DNA of 58,996 nucleotides from Pseudomonas sp. ML96 (lineage in GTDB: Bacteria > Pseudomonadota > Gammaproteobacteria > Pseudomonadales > Pseudomonadaceae). The DNA lies in the NCBI RefSeq assembly GCF_000761545.1, contig NZ_JPMY01000001.1, positions 1 through 58,996 of the forward strand, read 5' to 3'. Below the pieces are notes generated by a model. It had not been told where the DNA came from. It worked only from the letters and a program-made list of their open reading frames with translations, and did not search any database. The translations under genes were made by a program, and so were the position numbers. Shown here piece after piece: positions 1-8,685 of the stretch (its first letter is position 1; each line of letters begins with the position of its first letter).

Positions 1-399
1 CTCGAGCCGCCACAGGCTCGGCGGCATGCCGGTCTGGCGGGTGAACACGCGGGACAGGTGCGCCTGGTCGGCGAAGCCGCAGTCCTGGGCAATGTCGGCA
101 ATCGAACGCGTGCCCAGCAGCAATTGCTGGGCGCGCTGCAGGCGTTGCTGGGTCAGCCACTGGTGGGGTGACATGCCGGTGCTGCCGTGGAAGGCGCGGG
201 AGAAGTGGCAGCGCGATAGGCCGCATTCGCGAGCCAGCTCGCCGATGCTCAGGCCGCTGTTGAGGTTGGCATCGAGCAGCTGCTTGGCCTGGCGTTCCTG
301 CCAGCTCGACAGGCGCTCGCCCTGTGGCTGGCGCAGATCGATAGCGACGACCTGGTGTTGCGGGCCGGTGAATACCGCGGTTGCCTGACGGATGCCCAT
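1..399 (-). CDS. AraC-family transcriptional regulator, short form, partial
   Basis: The reading frame runs from an ATG at 399 to the left edge without a stop (133 codons), so the C-terminus is missing. An AGGGAG ribosome-binding site sits about 9 bases upstream. The protein is almost entirely an AraC/XylS double helix-turn-helix: the first HTH reads SIGELARECGLSRCHFSRAF and the second SIADIAQDCGFADQAHLSRV, followed by the usual FxRQTGMPP end of the domain. There is no room for a cupin or other sensor domain, which matches the short AraC regulators common in Pseudomonas. It lies downstream of another AraC-type regulator on the same strand. Its target is unknown. Confidence 0.85.
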   Translation of the reverse strand, partial: MGIRQATAVFTGPQHQVVAIDLRQPQGERLSSWQERQAKQLLDANLNSGLSIGELARECGLSRCHFSRAFHGSTGMSPHQWLTQQRLQRAQQLLLGTRSIADIAQDCGFADQAHLSRVFTRQTGMPPSLWRLE

Positions 400-522
400 G
401 TGCGCGTTCTCCCTGATGCCGAGGCGGGTGCCGCGCGGGGCGGAGCCTGGCGCAGCATGGGAGAAATCATCGCGTCGTCGCGGGCGCGGGGGTAGCGCAG
501 GGTGGGTACCGGAACCGCCAAC

Positions 523-558
523 GCGGGGTCGGAAACGGACAGGCTCATCAGACCCCGC
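523..558 (-). repeat. Inverted repeat after the GlxA-type regulator
   Basis: A perfect 8-base arm pair, GCGGGGTC at 523-530 and GACCCCGC at 551-558, with a 20-base loop starts right after the regulator's stop codon at 560. It is placed like a terminator for that gene, but no T-run follows on the minus strand, so termination is only a possibility. The rest of 400-559 shows no convincing gene. Confidence 0.4.
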
Positions 559-559
559 T

Positions 560-1513
560 TCAGCCGAACTGATGGCGGTACTGCGCGGGGGTGAGTCCGA
601 GACGCTCGCCGAACTGCACGCGCATGCAGCGCACGCTGCGGAAGCCGGCGCGGTAGGCCACGGTCTTCAGCGGCAGGTCGCTGCTTTCCAGCAGGTTGCG
701 GGCGCGGTCGATGCGCGCACTCTGCACGAACTCCATGGGCGTCAGGCCCACGTCGCGGGCGAACACCCGGGCGAAGTGGCGCGAGCTCATGCCGGCGATG
801 CCGGCCAGCTGTTCGACGCTGAGCTCCTCGTCGAGGTGTTCGAGGATGTGCTGCTGCACCCGGCTGATCGGCGATTCCTCGCGCGCCACCTCGGCCAGCA
901 TCGGGCTGAACTGGGCCTGGCCGCCCTGGCGCTTCATGGCCACCAGCAGCACCTTGGCCACGCTGACCGCGACCTGGCGGCCGTGGTCCTCGGCGAGGAT
1001 GGCCAGGGCCATGTCGATGCCGGCGGTGATGCCGCCGGAGGTGATCAGCTCGCCGTCCTTGATGTAGATCTGGTCGGTGCCGACGCGCACCGAGGGGAAG
1101 CGCTTGGCCAGGCGTTCGGTGTAGTTCCAGTGGGTGGTCACCTGGCGGCCGTCGAGCAGGCCGGCCTCGCCGAGTAGGAAGGCGCCGGTACAGATCGAGC
1201 CATAGCGGCGCGAGGCCGTGCTGGCGCTGCGCAGCCAGGGCAGCAGCTCGGCATGTTCACCGTTGTAGGCGCCGGGGCCGCCGGGGATCAGCAGCAGGTC
1301 GAAGCTGGTCGGGGCGTCGGCCAGTTTGTGCTCGGCGAGCATGTGCAGGCCGTTGGAGGCGCGTACGTTGGTGTCGGCGGTGCTGCTGATGGTGCTGATG
1401 CGGTATTGCCGGTCGCCGGGAAGGTAGCGATTGGCAATGGAGAACACTTCGATCGGCCCGGCCACGTCCAGCATCAGGACATCGGGAAAGAGAAGGATCG
1501 CCACGTTCTTCAT
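560..1513 (-). CDS. GlxA-type AraC-family transcriptional regulator (DJ-1/PfpI plus AraC HTH)
   Basis: About 317 residues. The N-terminal two thirds is a DJ-1/PfpI fold (MKNVAILLFPDVLMLDVAGP at the start; the nucleophile-elbow region reads GSICTGAFLLGEAGLLDG), and the C-terminal third is an AraC HTH pair (ISRVQQHILEHLDEELSVEQ, then LKTVAYRAGFRSVRCMRVQF). In this family the DJ-1 domain senses a ligand rather than acting as an enzyme. The start was set at the ATG at 1513 because family members begin with a beta strand like KNVAILLFP; an extension to 1570 is possible but gives an atypical N-terminus. It lies on the same strand as the upstream catabolic row, separated by 122 bases, and may control it. 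Confidence 0.88.
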   Translation of the reverse strand: MKNVAILLFPDVLMLDVAGPIEVFSIANRYLPGDRQYRISTISSTADTNVRASNGLHMLAEHKLADAPTSFDLLLIPGGPGAYNGEHAELLPWLRSASTASRRYGSICTGAFLLGEAGLLDGRQVTTHWNYTERLAKRFPSVRVGTDQIYIKDGELITSGGITAGIDMALAILAEDHGRQVAVSVAKVLLVAMKRQGGQAQFSPMLAEVAREESPISRVQQHILEHLDEELSVEQLAGIAGMSSRHFARVFARDVGLTPMEFVQSARIDRARNLLESSDLPLKTVAYRAGFRSVRCMRVQFGERLGLTPAQYRHQFG

Positions 1514-1592
1514 GCTGCGGTCGCATCGGCTGGTTGAGGGGAAGAAGAACAGAATAGCAATTCTTCCCAACGCCGGGGACCCGCGAGATAGA

Positions 1593-1626
1593 GCCCACGC
1601 GCCGGCTCAGTGGCCAGCGCGTGGGC
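1593..1626 (-). repeat. Strong inverted repeat between the amidohydrolase and the regulator
   Basis: GCCCACGCGC at 1593-1602 pairs perfectly with GCGCGTGGGC at 1617-1626 around a 14-base loop. It lies 10 bases past the amidohydrolase stop codon on the minus strand. There is no poly-T on either side. It could be a weak terminator, a processing site that separates the expression of the two genes, or an operator of the GlxA regulator. Confidence 0.5.
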
Positions 1627-1635
1627 GGCAGCGCA

Positions 1636-3594
1636 TCAGAAGGCGAAGCAGGAACAGCCGAACGCGCCCCAGAAGCCCTGGTAGTCGCTGATCGGCACCG
1701 ACGACTGGCGTGCCCGTTCGTGGCTGTGGGCATGCACGGCGCAGCTGCCGACGCACTGGTGCACGGCGGCCACCAGCGGTGCGGCCGGCTTCCAGTGGCC
1801 GGGGACCTTGGCCACCGGCGACCAGTCGGGCAGCACTGGCAATTGCGCCGGGCCGAGCTTGTCGAACTCGCCGGCCGAGTACACCACCTCGCCGCCGACC
1901 ACGGTCAGTACCGACTCGATCCACTTGATGGCTTCTTCCTCGACGCTGAAGAAGTCCGCCGACAGGGCGGTCAGGTCTGCCAACTGGCCAACCTTGATCT
2001 GCCCCTTCTTGCCCTGTTCGCTGGAGAACCAGGCGCTGCCGTGGGTGAACAGCTGCAGCGCGGTCTCGCGCGGCAGGCCTTGCGGGTACAGCTCCAGGCC
2101 ACCGACGGTCTTGCCGCTGACCATCCAGTACAGCGAGGTCCAGGGGTTGTAGCTGGCCACGCGGGTGGCGTCGGTGCCGGCGCCCACCGGTACGCCCTCG
2201 GCCAGCATGCGCTGGATCGGCGGGGTGGCCTCGGCGGCCTTGGCGCCGTAGCGGTCGACGAAGTACTCGCCCTGGAAGGCCATGCGGTGCTGGATGGCGA
2301 TGCCGCCGCCCAGTGCGCGCACGCGCTCGATGTTCTTCGGCGTGATGGTCTCGGCATGGTCGAAGAACCAGGGCAGGCCGTTGAACGGGATGTCGCGGTT
2401 GACCTTCTCGAACACGTCGAGCATGCGCGAGATGGATTCGTCGTAGGTGGCGTGCAGGCGGAACGGCCAGCGCTGTTCCACCAGGTGGCGCACCACCGGC
2501 TCCAGCTCGGCTTCCATGGTGCCGGGCAGGTCCGGGCGCGGTTCGAGGAAGTCCTCGAAGTCGGCGGCGGAGAACACCAGCATCTCGCCAGCGCCGTTGT
2601 GGCGCAGGAAATCGTCGCCCTGGCCGGGTTTGACGATCTTGCTCCAGTTCTGGAAGTCGGCCAGCTCTTCCTTGGGCTTCTGGGTGAACAGGTTGTAGGC
2701 GATGCGCACGGTCAGCTGTTTGTCCTTGGCCAACTGCTCGATCACCTGGTAGTCGTCCGGGTAGTTCTGGTAGCCGCCGCCGGCGTCGATGGCGCTGGTC
2801 ACGCCCAGGCGGTTGAGCTCGCGCATGAACTGGCGGGTGGAGTTGACCTGGTACTCCAGCGGCAGCTTCGGCCCCTTGGCCAGGGTGGCGTAGAGGATCA
2901 TCGCGTTGGGCCGGGCGATGAGCATGCCGGTGGGCTCGCCGTTGGCGTCGCGGACGATCTCGCCACCCGGCGGATTGGGGGTGTTCTTGTCGTAACCGAC
3001 CACGCGCAGCGCGGCGCGGTTGAGCAGGGCGCGGTCGTACAGGTGGAGGAGGAACACCGGGGTGTCCGGCGCGGCCTTGTTGATCTCGTCGAGGGTCGGC
3101 AGGCGCTTCTCGGCGAACTGGAATTCGTTCCAGCCGCCGACCACCCGTACCCACTGCGGGGTTGGGGTGCGCTCGGCCTGGTCCTTGAGCATGCGCAGGG
3201 CGTCGGCCAGCGAGGGCACGCCTTCCCAGCGCAGCTCCAGGTTGTAGTTGAGGCCGCCGCGGATCAGGTGCAGGTGCGAGTCGTTGAGGCCGGGGATCAC
3301 CGTACGTTTCTGCAGGTCGATCACGCGGGTGCCGGCGCCGCGCAGGGTCATCACCTCGGCATCGCTGCCGACGGCGACGAAGCGCCCCTGGTGGATGGCC
3401 ACGGCGCTGGCGTTGGGCTTCTCCCGGTCCACGGTGTGGATGCGGCCGTTGTGCAGAATCAGATCGGGGTGCATGGAGCCTCCTTTGTCGGCGCCGAATA
3501 TCGGCAGGGCGGGCCACAGCGCGCCGGCGGCGCCGAGGACCGAGGACGCGGCGAGGAAGCGGCGTCGGCTGTTGTTGGCGGGGTCGTTGGGCAT
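1636..3594 (-). CDS. Tat-exported YtcJ-like amidohydrolase with Cys/His-rich tail
   Basis: 652 residues. The N-terminus carries a twin-arginine signal (NNSRRRFLAASSVLGAAGAL), so a folded, metal-loaded enzyme is probably exported to the periplasm. The body is an amidohydrolase of the YtcJ/Amidohydro_3 type: an N-terminal beta sandwich, then NDSHLHLIRGG with the HxH metal ligands, the RLHATYDES region and the late GAGTDATRVASYNPW segment. The substrate cannot be told. The last 45 residues are unusual: CVGSC, a HAHSH cluster and a final GCSCFAF, which look able to bind metal or form disulfides. A GGAGG ribosome-binding site lies 5 bases before the ATG. It follows the ABM-domain gene by 13 bases, so the two are probably cotranscribed. 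Confidence 0.85.
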   Translation of the reverse strand: MPNDPANNSRRRFLAASSVLGAAGALWPALPIFGADKGGSMHPDLILHNGRIHTVDREKPNASAVAIHQGRFVAVGSDAEVMTLRGAGTRVIDLQKRTVIPGLNDSHLHLIRGGLNYNLELRWEGVPSLADALRMLKDQAERTPTPQWVRVVGGWNEFQFAEKRLPTLDEINKAAPDTPVFLLHLYDRALLNRAALRVVGYDKNTPNPPGGEIVRDANGEPTGMLIARPNAMILYATLAKGPKLPLEYQVNSTRQFMRELNRLGVTSAIDAGGGYQNYPDDYQVIEQLAKDKQLTVRIAYNLFTQKPKEELADFQNWSKIVKPGQGDDFLRHNGAGEMLVFSAADFEDFLEPRPDLPGTMEAELEPVVRHLVEQRWPFRLHATYDESISRMLDVFEKVNRDIPFNGLPWFFDHAETITPKNIERVRALGGGIAIQHRMAFQGEYFVDRYGAKAAEATPPIQRMLAEGVPVGAGTDATRVASYNPWTSLYWMVSGKTVGGLELYPQGLPRETALQLFTHGSAWFSSEQGKKGQIKVGQLADLTALSADFFSVEEEAIKWIESVLTVVGGEVVYSAGEFDKLGPAQLPVLPDWSPVAKVPGHWKPAAPLVAAVHQCVGSCAVHAHSHERARQSSVPISDYQGFWGAFGCSCFAF

Positions 3595-3607
3595 GGGGCC
3601 TCCGGGT

Positions 3608-4171
3608 TCAGGGCCGATTGAGCCAGGGCGCGAGCCAGCGGGTGACTCGCGGCATGAACAGATAGACCACCAGCAGGACGATGGTCAGGGTGATCAGCGT
3701 GTTGCTGGCGAGGTGGCCGCCGAGCCAGGGCAGGGCGGTGAACAGCGGCTGCCAGAGCAGCGGTACCAGCAGGCTGAGCGGCAGGATCACGGCGAAGGTG
3801 ACGCAGGCCTGTTTCCAGCGTGGCGGCGGGTTCGCTGCCTGTTCCGGGGTGAACCAGAACTCGCGGGCCGGGTGTAGCGTCAGGTCTTCATCGGCGGCCA
3901 GCAGCGGGCCGACCTCCTCGATCAGGCGCTTGCGCTCGTCGGAACCGAGCCAGTGCTGCAGGCGTTCGGCGCCGGCAAAGCGCAGCACGCTGGTGAACAG
4001 CGCCTGCTCGCCTTCCTTGCCGCGCATCACGTCGACACCCAGGTGCCCGGGGTAACCCTGGGCAGCCTGGACGATGCGCCGCAGCCAGCTCTCGTAAGGA
4101 TCGAGCTGGCCCTGGCGCACGCGGTGGCGGATCAGCAGGGTGACCACTTCGTCGGTGCTATCCGCTGCCAT
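3608..4171 (-). CDS. ABM-domain protein with two C-terminal membrane helices
   Basis: 187 residues. Residues 8-105 look like an antibiotic-biosynthesis-monooxygenase (ABM, dimeric ferredoxin-like) domain: VTLLIRHRVRQGQ, the GYPGHLGVDVMRG strand and the FTSVLRFAGAERLQHWLGS segment. Residues 120-180 hold two hydrophobic helices (VTFAVILPLSLLVPLLW and TLITLTIVLLVVYLF), so the domain is anchored in the inner membrane, probably facing the cytoplasm because no signal peptide is present. ABM domains remove or oxidise small reactive compounds, but some have no enzymatic role. An AGGAAG site lies 7 bases before the ATG and overlaps the stop of the upstream hydrolase gene, suggesting translational coupling. 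Confidence 0.82.
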   Translation of the reverse strand: MAADSTDEVVTLLIRHRVRQGQLDPYESWLRRIVQAAQGYPGHLGVDVMRGKEGEQALFTSVLRFAGAERLQHWLGSDERKRLIEEVGPLLAADEDLTLHPAREFWFTPEQAANPPPRWKQACVTFAVILPLSLLVPLLWQPLFTALPWLGGHLASNTLITLTIVLLVVYLFMPRVTRWLAPWLNRP

Positions 4172-4181
4172 GTCGTGCTTC

Positions 4182-5195
4182 CTATTTGAGGTGTTGCTTG
4201 AGTTCGACGCCGGCCTGGCGCATGGCGGCCTGCACGGCCGGAACGTGGGCCAGCGGGTTGAGCAGGCCGTAGTCGTGGATCATGCCGTTGTAGCGCACCG
4301 CGGTGACGGTGACGCCAGCGGCGTCCAGTTTGCGCGCGTAGGCCTCGCCCTCGTCACGCAACACGTCGAACTCGGCGGTCTGGATCAGAGTAGGTGGCAA
4401 GCCCTTGAGCTGCTCGGTGGACGCCTGCAGCGGCGAGGCGAAGCGCTCGGCGCGTTGTTTCGGGTCGGTGGTGTAGCTGTCCCAGAACCACTTCATCAGC
4501 GGCTTGGTCAGGAAGTGGCCCTGGGCGAACTGGTTGTAGGAAGCGGTCTCCAGGTTGGCGTCGGTCACCGGCCACAGTAGCAGCTGGAAGCGCAGTTTCG
4601 GCACGCCGGCCTCTTTTGCCTTGAGTGCAACCACTGCAGCCATGTTGCCGCCGACGCTGTTGCCGGCCACGGCCAGGCGCGAGCTGTCCACGCTGATTTC
4701 CTTGCCGTGTTCGCCGACCCATTTGGTCGCGGCGTAGGCCTGGTCAATGGCGATCGGGTACTTGGCTTCCGGCGACGGCGTGTAGCCGACGTACACGGCC
4801 ACGGCGCCGGAGTTCACCACCAGGTCGCGGATCAGACGGGCATGGGTCGGGTAGTCGCCGAGCACCCAGCCACCGCCGTGGAAGAACATGAACACCGGCA
4901 GCTCACCCTTCACGCCCTCGGGACGGACGATGGTCAGGGCGATCGACTGGCTGCCAGCCTGGATGGTCTTCTCCGACACGCTCACGCCGGACAGGTCGAC
5001 CTTGACCGAGGCCTGGGCGCCAACCAGCACGGCGCGGGCGTCTTGCGGGCTGAGGGTTTCCAGCGGCTTGCCGCCGCCGGCTTCCAGAGCTTCGAGGAAA
5101 GCCTGGGTGTTGTGTTCCACGCCGGGGCTGCCGGCGGCGAAGGCGTTGCCGGTGGCCAGGGCCAGCAGCGAGGCGAGCAGAGTGAGACGGTTCAT
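4182..5195 (-). CDS. Secreted alpha/beta hydrolase of the hormone-sensitive lipase family
   Basis: 337 residues with a clear Sec signal peptide ([15 protein letters not shown], cleavage after residue 20). The HSL-family oxyanion motif HGGG is at 106-109 and the nucleophile is Ser180 in GNSVGG. The acid lies in [15 protein letters not shown] and the His in MIHDYGLL near residue 314. Enzymes of this family are esterases of short acyl or aryl esters; the natural substrate is unknown. The AAGGAG site lies 8 bases before the ATG. It sits 17 bases after the ohr gene and 10 bases before the ABM gene, so it is inside the same transcription unit. Confidence 0.9.
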   Translation of the reverse strand: MNRLTLLASLLALATGNAFAAGSPGVEHNTQAFLEALEAGGGKPLETLSPQDARAVLVGAQASVKVDLSGVSVSEKTIQAGSQSIALTIVRPEGVKGELPVFMFFHGGGWVLGDYPTHARLIRDLVVNSGAVAVYVGYTPSPEAKYPIAIDQAYAATKWVGEHGKEISVDSSRLAVAGNSVGGNMAAVVALKAKEAGVPKLRFQLLLWPVTDANLETASYNQFAQGHFLTKPLMKWFWDSYTTDPKQRAERFASPLQASTEQLKGLPPTLIQTAEFDVLRDEGEAYARKLDAAGVTVTAVRYNGMIHDYGLLNPLAHVPAVQAAMRQAGVELKQHLK

Positions 5196-5212
5196 GTCGA
5201 TGCTCCTTGTTG

Positions 5213-5641
<429 letters not shown>

Positions 5642-5661
5642 GGCGATGCTCCCTGGGCGAA

Positions 5662-5683
5662 GCCGGGCCGCTCGGGGCCCGGC
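5662..5683. repeat. Intercistronic GC-rich hairpin before ohr
   Basis: GCCGGGCC at 5662-5669 and GGCCCGGC at 5676-5683 form a perfect 8-bp stem with a 6-base loop in the 51-base gap between the YcaC-like gene and ohr. It lacks a T-run. It could be an RNA-stability or attenuation element that sets different levels of the two genes. Confidence 0.5.
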
Positions 5684-5692
5684 ACGCCGCTA

Positions 5693-6346
5693 TCAGTGGC
5701 CTTCGGAGGCGTTGAACATGGTCTTGGCGTAGATCAGGCCGAGGCCGTAGGCGCCGCCATGCTCGATGGAGGTCTTCACGGTCTGGTCGTAGGTCTCGCC
5801 ACGGGCCCAGTCGCGCTGCAGTTCGAGCAGGTACTGCAGGGACGTCATGGGCCGCGCGCCGAGTTGGATCATGCGCTGCAGGGCCATTTCGTGGGCCTCG
5901 GTGGAGACGTCGCCGCAGGCGTCGGCAATGACGTAGACGTCGAAGCCCTGATCAATTGCGGAGAGGGCCGGGCCGACGATGCACACCGAGGTCCACAGGC
6001 CGGCGAGGACGATCTTGTTCTTGCCGAACTTGTTCACTTCCACGGCGATGCGCGGGTCTTCCCAGGTATTCATGGTGGTGCGGTCGATCACCTTGTACTC
6101 GGGGAACACCGACTTGATCTCGTCGAAGATCGGCCCGGAGAAGCTCTTCTCGGCGACAGTGGTGAGGATGGTGGCGACACCGAATTCCTTGGCGGCCTTG
6201 GACACCAGGGCGGCGTTGTTGCGCAGGGTGACGGCGTCGATCGACTTGGTGGCGAAGGACATCTGCGACTGGTGGTCGACCATGATCAGGGTGTGATCGA
6301 GTGGGTTGAGCAGGGTCTTGCCCGCGGCGGCGGAGGCGGTGGCCAT
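5693..6346 (-). CDS. YcaC-like isochorismatase-family hydrolase
   Basis: 217 residues from the ATG at 6346, which has a GGAG site 7 bases upstream. The isochorismatase fold shows LIMVDHQSQM with Asp24, a Lys in the AEKSFSGPIF region, and the catalytic Cys122 in AGLWTSVCIVGPAL. The sequence matches the YcaC branch, whose members have been crystallised but have no settled substrate; an amidase or hydrolase role is usual. The gene heads the ohr, hydrolase, ABM and amidohydrolase row on the minus strand. YcaC-like genes near peroxidases and flavodoxins often respond to oxidative or electrophile stress, which is an inference here. Confidence 0.88.
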   Translation of the reverse strand: MATASAAAGKTLLNPLDHTLIMVDHQSQMSFATKSIDAVTLRNNAALVSKAAKEFGVATILTTVAEKSFSGPIFDEIKSVFPEYKVIDRTTMNTWEDPRIAVEVNKFGKNKIVLAGLWTSVCIVGPALSAIDQGFDVYVIADACGDVSTEAHEMALQRMIQLGARPMTSLQYLLELQRDWARGETYDQTVKTSIEHGGAYGLGLIYAKTMFNASEGH

Positions 6347-6440
6347 GGTGATGCTCCAGAGGGGGAGAGAGGAGCATCGAGTGTCGCGCCGGGCGCCGCT
6401 GCGCTCTTGCATGGCCGTGCCGGTTTTGTAGCGGCGTGCG

Positions 6441-6470
6441 CAAAAGAAAACGCCCCGTGTTGGCGGGGCG
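6441..6470 (-). terminator. Intrinsic terminator of the flavodoxin gene
   Basis: CGCCCCG at 6451-6457 pairs with CGGGGCG at 6464-6470; on the minus strand the stem is followed by a T-rich stretch (TTTTCTTTTG). It begins 6 bases past the flavodoxin stop codon. Confidence 0.8.
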
Positions 6471-6475
6471 CTGGC

Positions 6476-7006
6476 TTACGAGGCTACAGGGGAGAGCCAG
6501 GTGGGCCTCTGACGGTCGCGCTGGTAGGTGGTGGAGGCCAGTACCTGCACCACGAAGTCTTCCAGGCGTTGTGGCGACAGGCCTCCGAGCACTTCGCTCT
6601 GCAGCAGGATCTGTACCGGCGAGGGCACCTGGCGGGTGAGGGTGGCGATCTCCTCCACGGCGTTGAAGCCGCCACGGCCGCCCTGGGTGCAGACCACCGA
6701 GATGCGCTGGCGTGACAGATCGTGGTCGCTGAGGAAGGCGCGCAGTGGCGCCGCCAGGGCCTTCATCCACACCGGGGTGAGCAGCACGATGTGCTCGAAG
6801 TTCTCCAGCGGCGGGCCTTCGTAGCGGTAATCGGGGCGGCTGCGCAGCCAGGCGTCGAGCATGCAGCGCCAGTCGCCGCTGGCGCCGGCGCGTGGTTTGG
6901 CGTCCTGGATCAGCGCCAGCGGCCAGCCGGTGAGGCGGGCCAGTTCGTCGGCGACCAGGCGGGTGTTGCCGGTACGCGAGTAGCACACCAGTAGGATGTC
7001 ATGCAT
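6476..7006 (-). CDS. Flavodoxin-like FMN-binding protein
   Basis: 176 residues from the ATG at 7006, which has an AAGGAG site 7 bases upstream; upstream in-frame codons lack such a site. The FMN phosphate loop reads CYSRTGNTR near residue 8, and the second flavin-contact loop LLTPVWMKALAAPLRAF near residue 70 and TQGGRGGFNAVEE near 100 complete the flavodoxin_4/FldA-like fold. Likely an electron carrier or NAD(P)H quinone reductase-type protein. It is bounded by terminators on both sides, so it is a single-gene unit. Confidence 0.88.
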   Translation of the reverse strand: MHDILLVCYSRTGNTRLVADELARLTGWPLALIQDAKPRAGASGDWRCMLDAWLRSRPDYRYEGPPLENFEHIVLLTPVWMKALAAPLRAFLSDHDLSRQRISVVCTQGGRGGFNAVEEIATLTRQVPSPVQILLQSEVLGGLSPQRLEDFVVQVLASTTYQRDRQRPTWLSPVAS

Positions 7007-7110
7007 GGCGAACTCCTTCGCTCGATCCGGGCTGTTCCCGGCCATGACTCCAGCCTACGGGGTAGGCGCCTAAGCGGCTTGATCCGCATCAACGAAGCGG
7101 TGGGTCGCAC

Positions 7111-7140
7111 AAACGAAAACGCCCCGCAGGGCGGGGCGTT
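7111..7140 (-). terminator. Intrinsic terminator of the SPFH gene
   Basis: AACGCCCCGC at 7118-7127 and GCGGGGCGTT at 7131-7140 form a perfect 10-bp stem with a 3-base loop. Read on the minus strand it ends with TTTTCGTTTGT. It lies 17 bases past the stop of the SPFH gene. Confidence 0.88.
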
Positions 7141-7157
7141 GGCTGGGACGCGAAGGC

Positions 7158-8513
7158 TTATTCCTTGACCTTCATGTCCAGCGACAGGTCGCGGGCGGCC
7201 TTGGTGGCGAGGATGCCCATCAACTGGCCGATCTCGTCCTGGCGGCTGGCGCTGGCACCGTTGCCCGAGCCGCCCATCATCACGCCCGGTACCGGCGCCT
7301 GGGAGGCGGCCTCGGCCCAGACCTTGTTGATCTGCACCAGTGCGTCGAGTTTCGGTTGCAGGGCGCCGTCCGCCTCGATCACCGCTTTACGCGCATAGGC
7401 TTCGGCATCGGCGGTGATCTTCGTGGCATCGGCGGTGATCGCGGCCTTGTCGCGCAGCAGTTCGGCGGTCTGCTTCTCGATCTCGGCACGGCCTTTTTCC
7501 CGCTCGGCGTTGATTCGCGCCAGCTGCTTCTCGGTCTCGGCCTGGGTGGTGCGCTCGATCTGGTCGCGCAGGGTTTCCTGGCGGCGGGCTTCCACTTCCC
7601 TCTCACCGCGGGCGGTGACCAGCAGCTTCTCTTCCTCTTCCTTCAGGCGGTTCTGTCGGGCCACGGCCAGCTCGGCCAGGGCCTGCTGGACCTTGACCAT
7701 GCGCTGCTTGTACTGCGGGTTGGGGTCGACGTTGGTGATGCGCGCCTCGACCACTTCCACACCGTACTTACGGAACTGCTGCTGCTTGCGCACCGGGATG
7801 CCCTTGCTGTCCATGACCTTCTCGGTGACGAACTGGCTGGCGCTGTTGTCGCCGAAGGTGCCCTGTTCGCTGCCGGCCTGGAGGATCGCGGTCTGGCTCG
7901 GCACGTGCCCGCGCGGGCCACGCACTTCCTTGCGCTTGATCAGGTACAGGCCGTCGTTGAGCTGGTTTTCGAACTCGGCGGCGAACTCGCTGCGCGCACC
8001 GGCGTAGAAGTCGTCGGCGCTCATCAGCGAGGCGGTGGCCTGCAGGGTTTCCTTGATCGCCGGGACCAGGGCGGTGCCGATGAAGTTTTCCGGGTTGCGG
8101 TATTCCTGGGCGATGGTCAGGAACTGGTCGCCGCTGGGCAGGCGGAAGCGTGCCGAGGACTCGACCTTGGCGTCGACGTTGCCGAGGAAGACGATGGGGA
8201 AGGCTTCGATGGTGGCGCCGAGCGAGTCGTTGTCGCTGTCGTTGTCGATCTTGTTGAGCGACTCGGTGAGCACCGACTGCACGCTCAGGGCCTTCTTCCA
8301 GGGGGTGGCGCGGCCGAACCACTTGGTGGCATAGCCGACGTCGTCGACCACTTTTTCCTCGCCGAAGATGGTCCGTACGTGGGTGGCGAAGCCGGCTTCG
8401 TTATAGAAGAAGATGCCGTTGAAGCCGGCGAAGCCGACGGCGGCGACCAGTACCGGAATGCCGACGTATTTGATGAGGGAGAGTTTGCTGGCAGGTCCGT
8501 TGCTGATGTCCAT
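7158..8513 (-). CDS. Membrane-anchored SPFH/band 7 protein
   Basis: 451 residues from the ATG at 8513 (AAGGA site 9 bases upstream). A membrane helix occupies residues 14-38 (LIKYVGIPVLVAAVGFAGFN), followed by an SPFH/band 7 domain to about residue 290 and then a long, charged coiled-coil (about 290-400) rich in Glu, Arg and Ala, with the ARGEREVEARRQETLRDQIE pattern typical of flotillin, prohibitin and HflK-like proteins. The C-terminus has a glycine-rich linker and a short helix. Such proteins scaffold membrane domains or regulate membrane proteases; no NfeD partner or FtsH is adjacent. It is transcribed divergently from the solute-binding protein gene. Confidence 0.88.
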   Translation of the reverse strand: MDISNGPASKLSLIKYVGIPVLVAAVGFAGFNGIFFYNEAGFATHVRTIFGEEKVVDDVGYATKWFGRATPWKKALSVQSVLTESLNKIDNDSDNDSLGATIEAFPIVFLGNVDAKVESSARFRLPSGDQFLTIAQEYRNPENFIGTALVPAIKETLQATASLMSADDFYAGARSEFAAEFENQLNDGLYLIKRKEVRGPRGHVPSQTAILQAGSEQGTFGDNSASQFVTEKVMDSKGIPVRKQQQFRKYGVEVVEARITNVDPNPQYKQRMVKVQQALAELAVARQNRLKEEEEKLLVTARGEREVEARRQETLRDQIERTTQAETEKQLARINAEREKGRAEIEKQTAELLRDKAAITADATKITADAEAYARKAVIEADGALQPKLDALVQINKVWAEAASQAPVPGVMMGGSGNGASASRQDEIGQLMGILATKAARDLSLDMKVKE

Positions 8514-8685
8514 GATCTGTCCTTGACTGCGGAAAAGGTCCCGCATGCTGCGCAGCCGCCAGCGCAGCGTCAAGTGGCACTGTGCCGGTATGTGGCGCGC
8601 CTCGCAGGCACCGATCGGCAGCCGGAACGGCGCATTCGCCAACGCCTATTACACTGTGAAAACCGCCGCACATGGAGTACCTGGG

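Noticed and set aside
249..548. 99-codon minus-strand frame overlapping the partial AraC gene
   Set aside because: It is out of frame with the AraC HTH, has no recognisable motif, and the AraC start at 399 has its own ribosome-binding site.
1621..3621. Long plus-strand frame opposite the amidohydrolase
   Set aside because: The minus-strand product has a Tat signal and clear family motifs; the plus frame shows only low-complexity Ala/Gly/Val/Gln-rich sequence.
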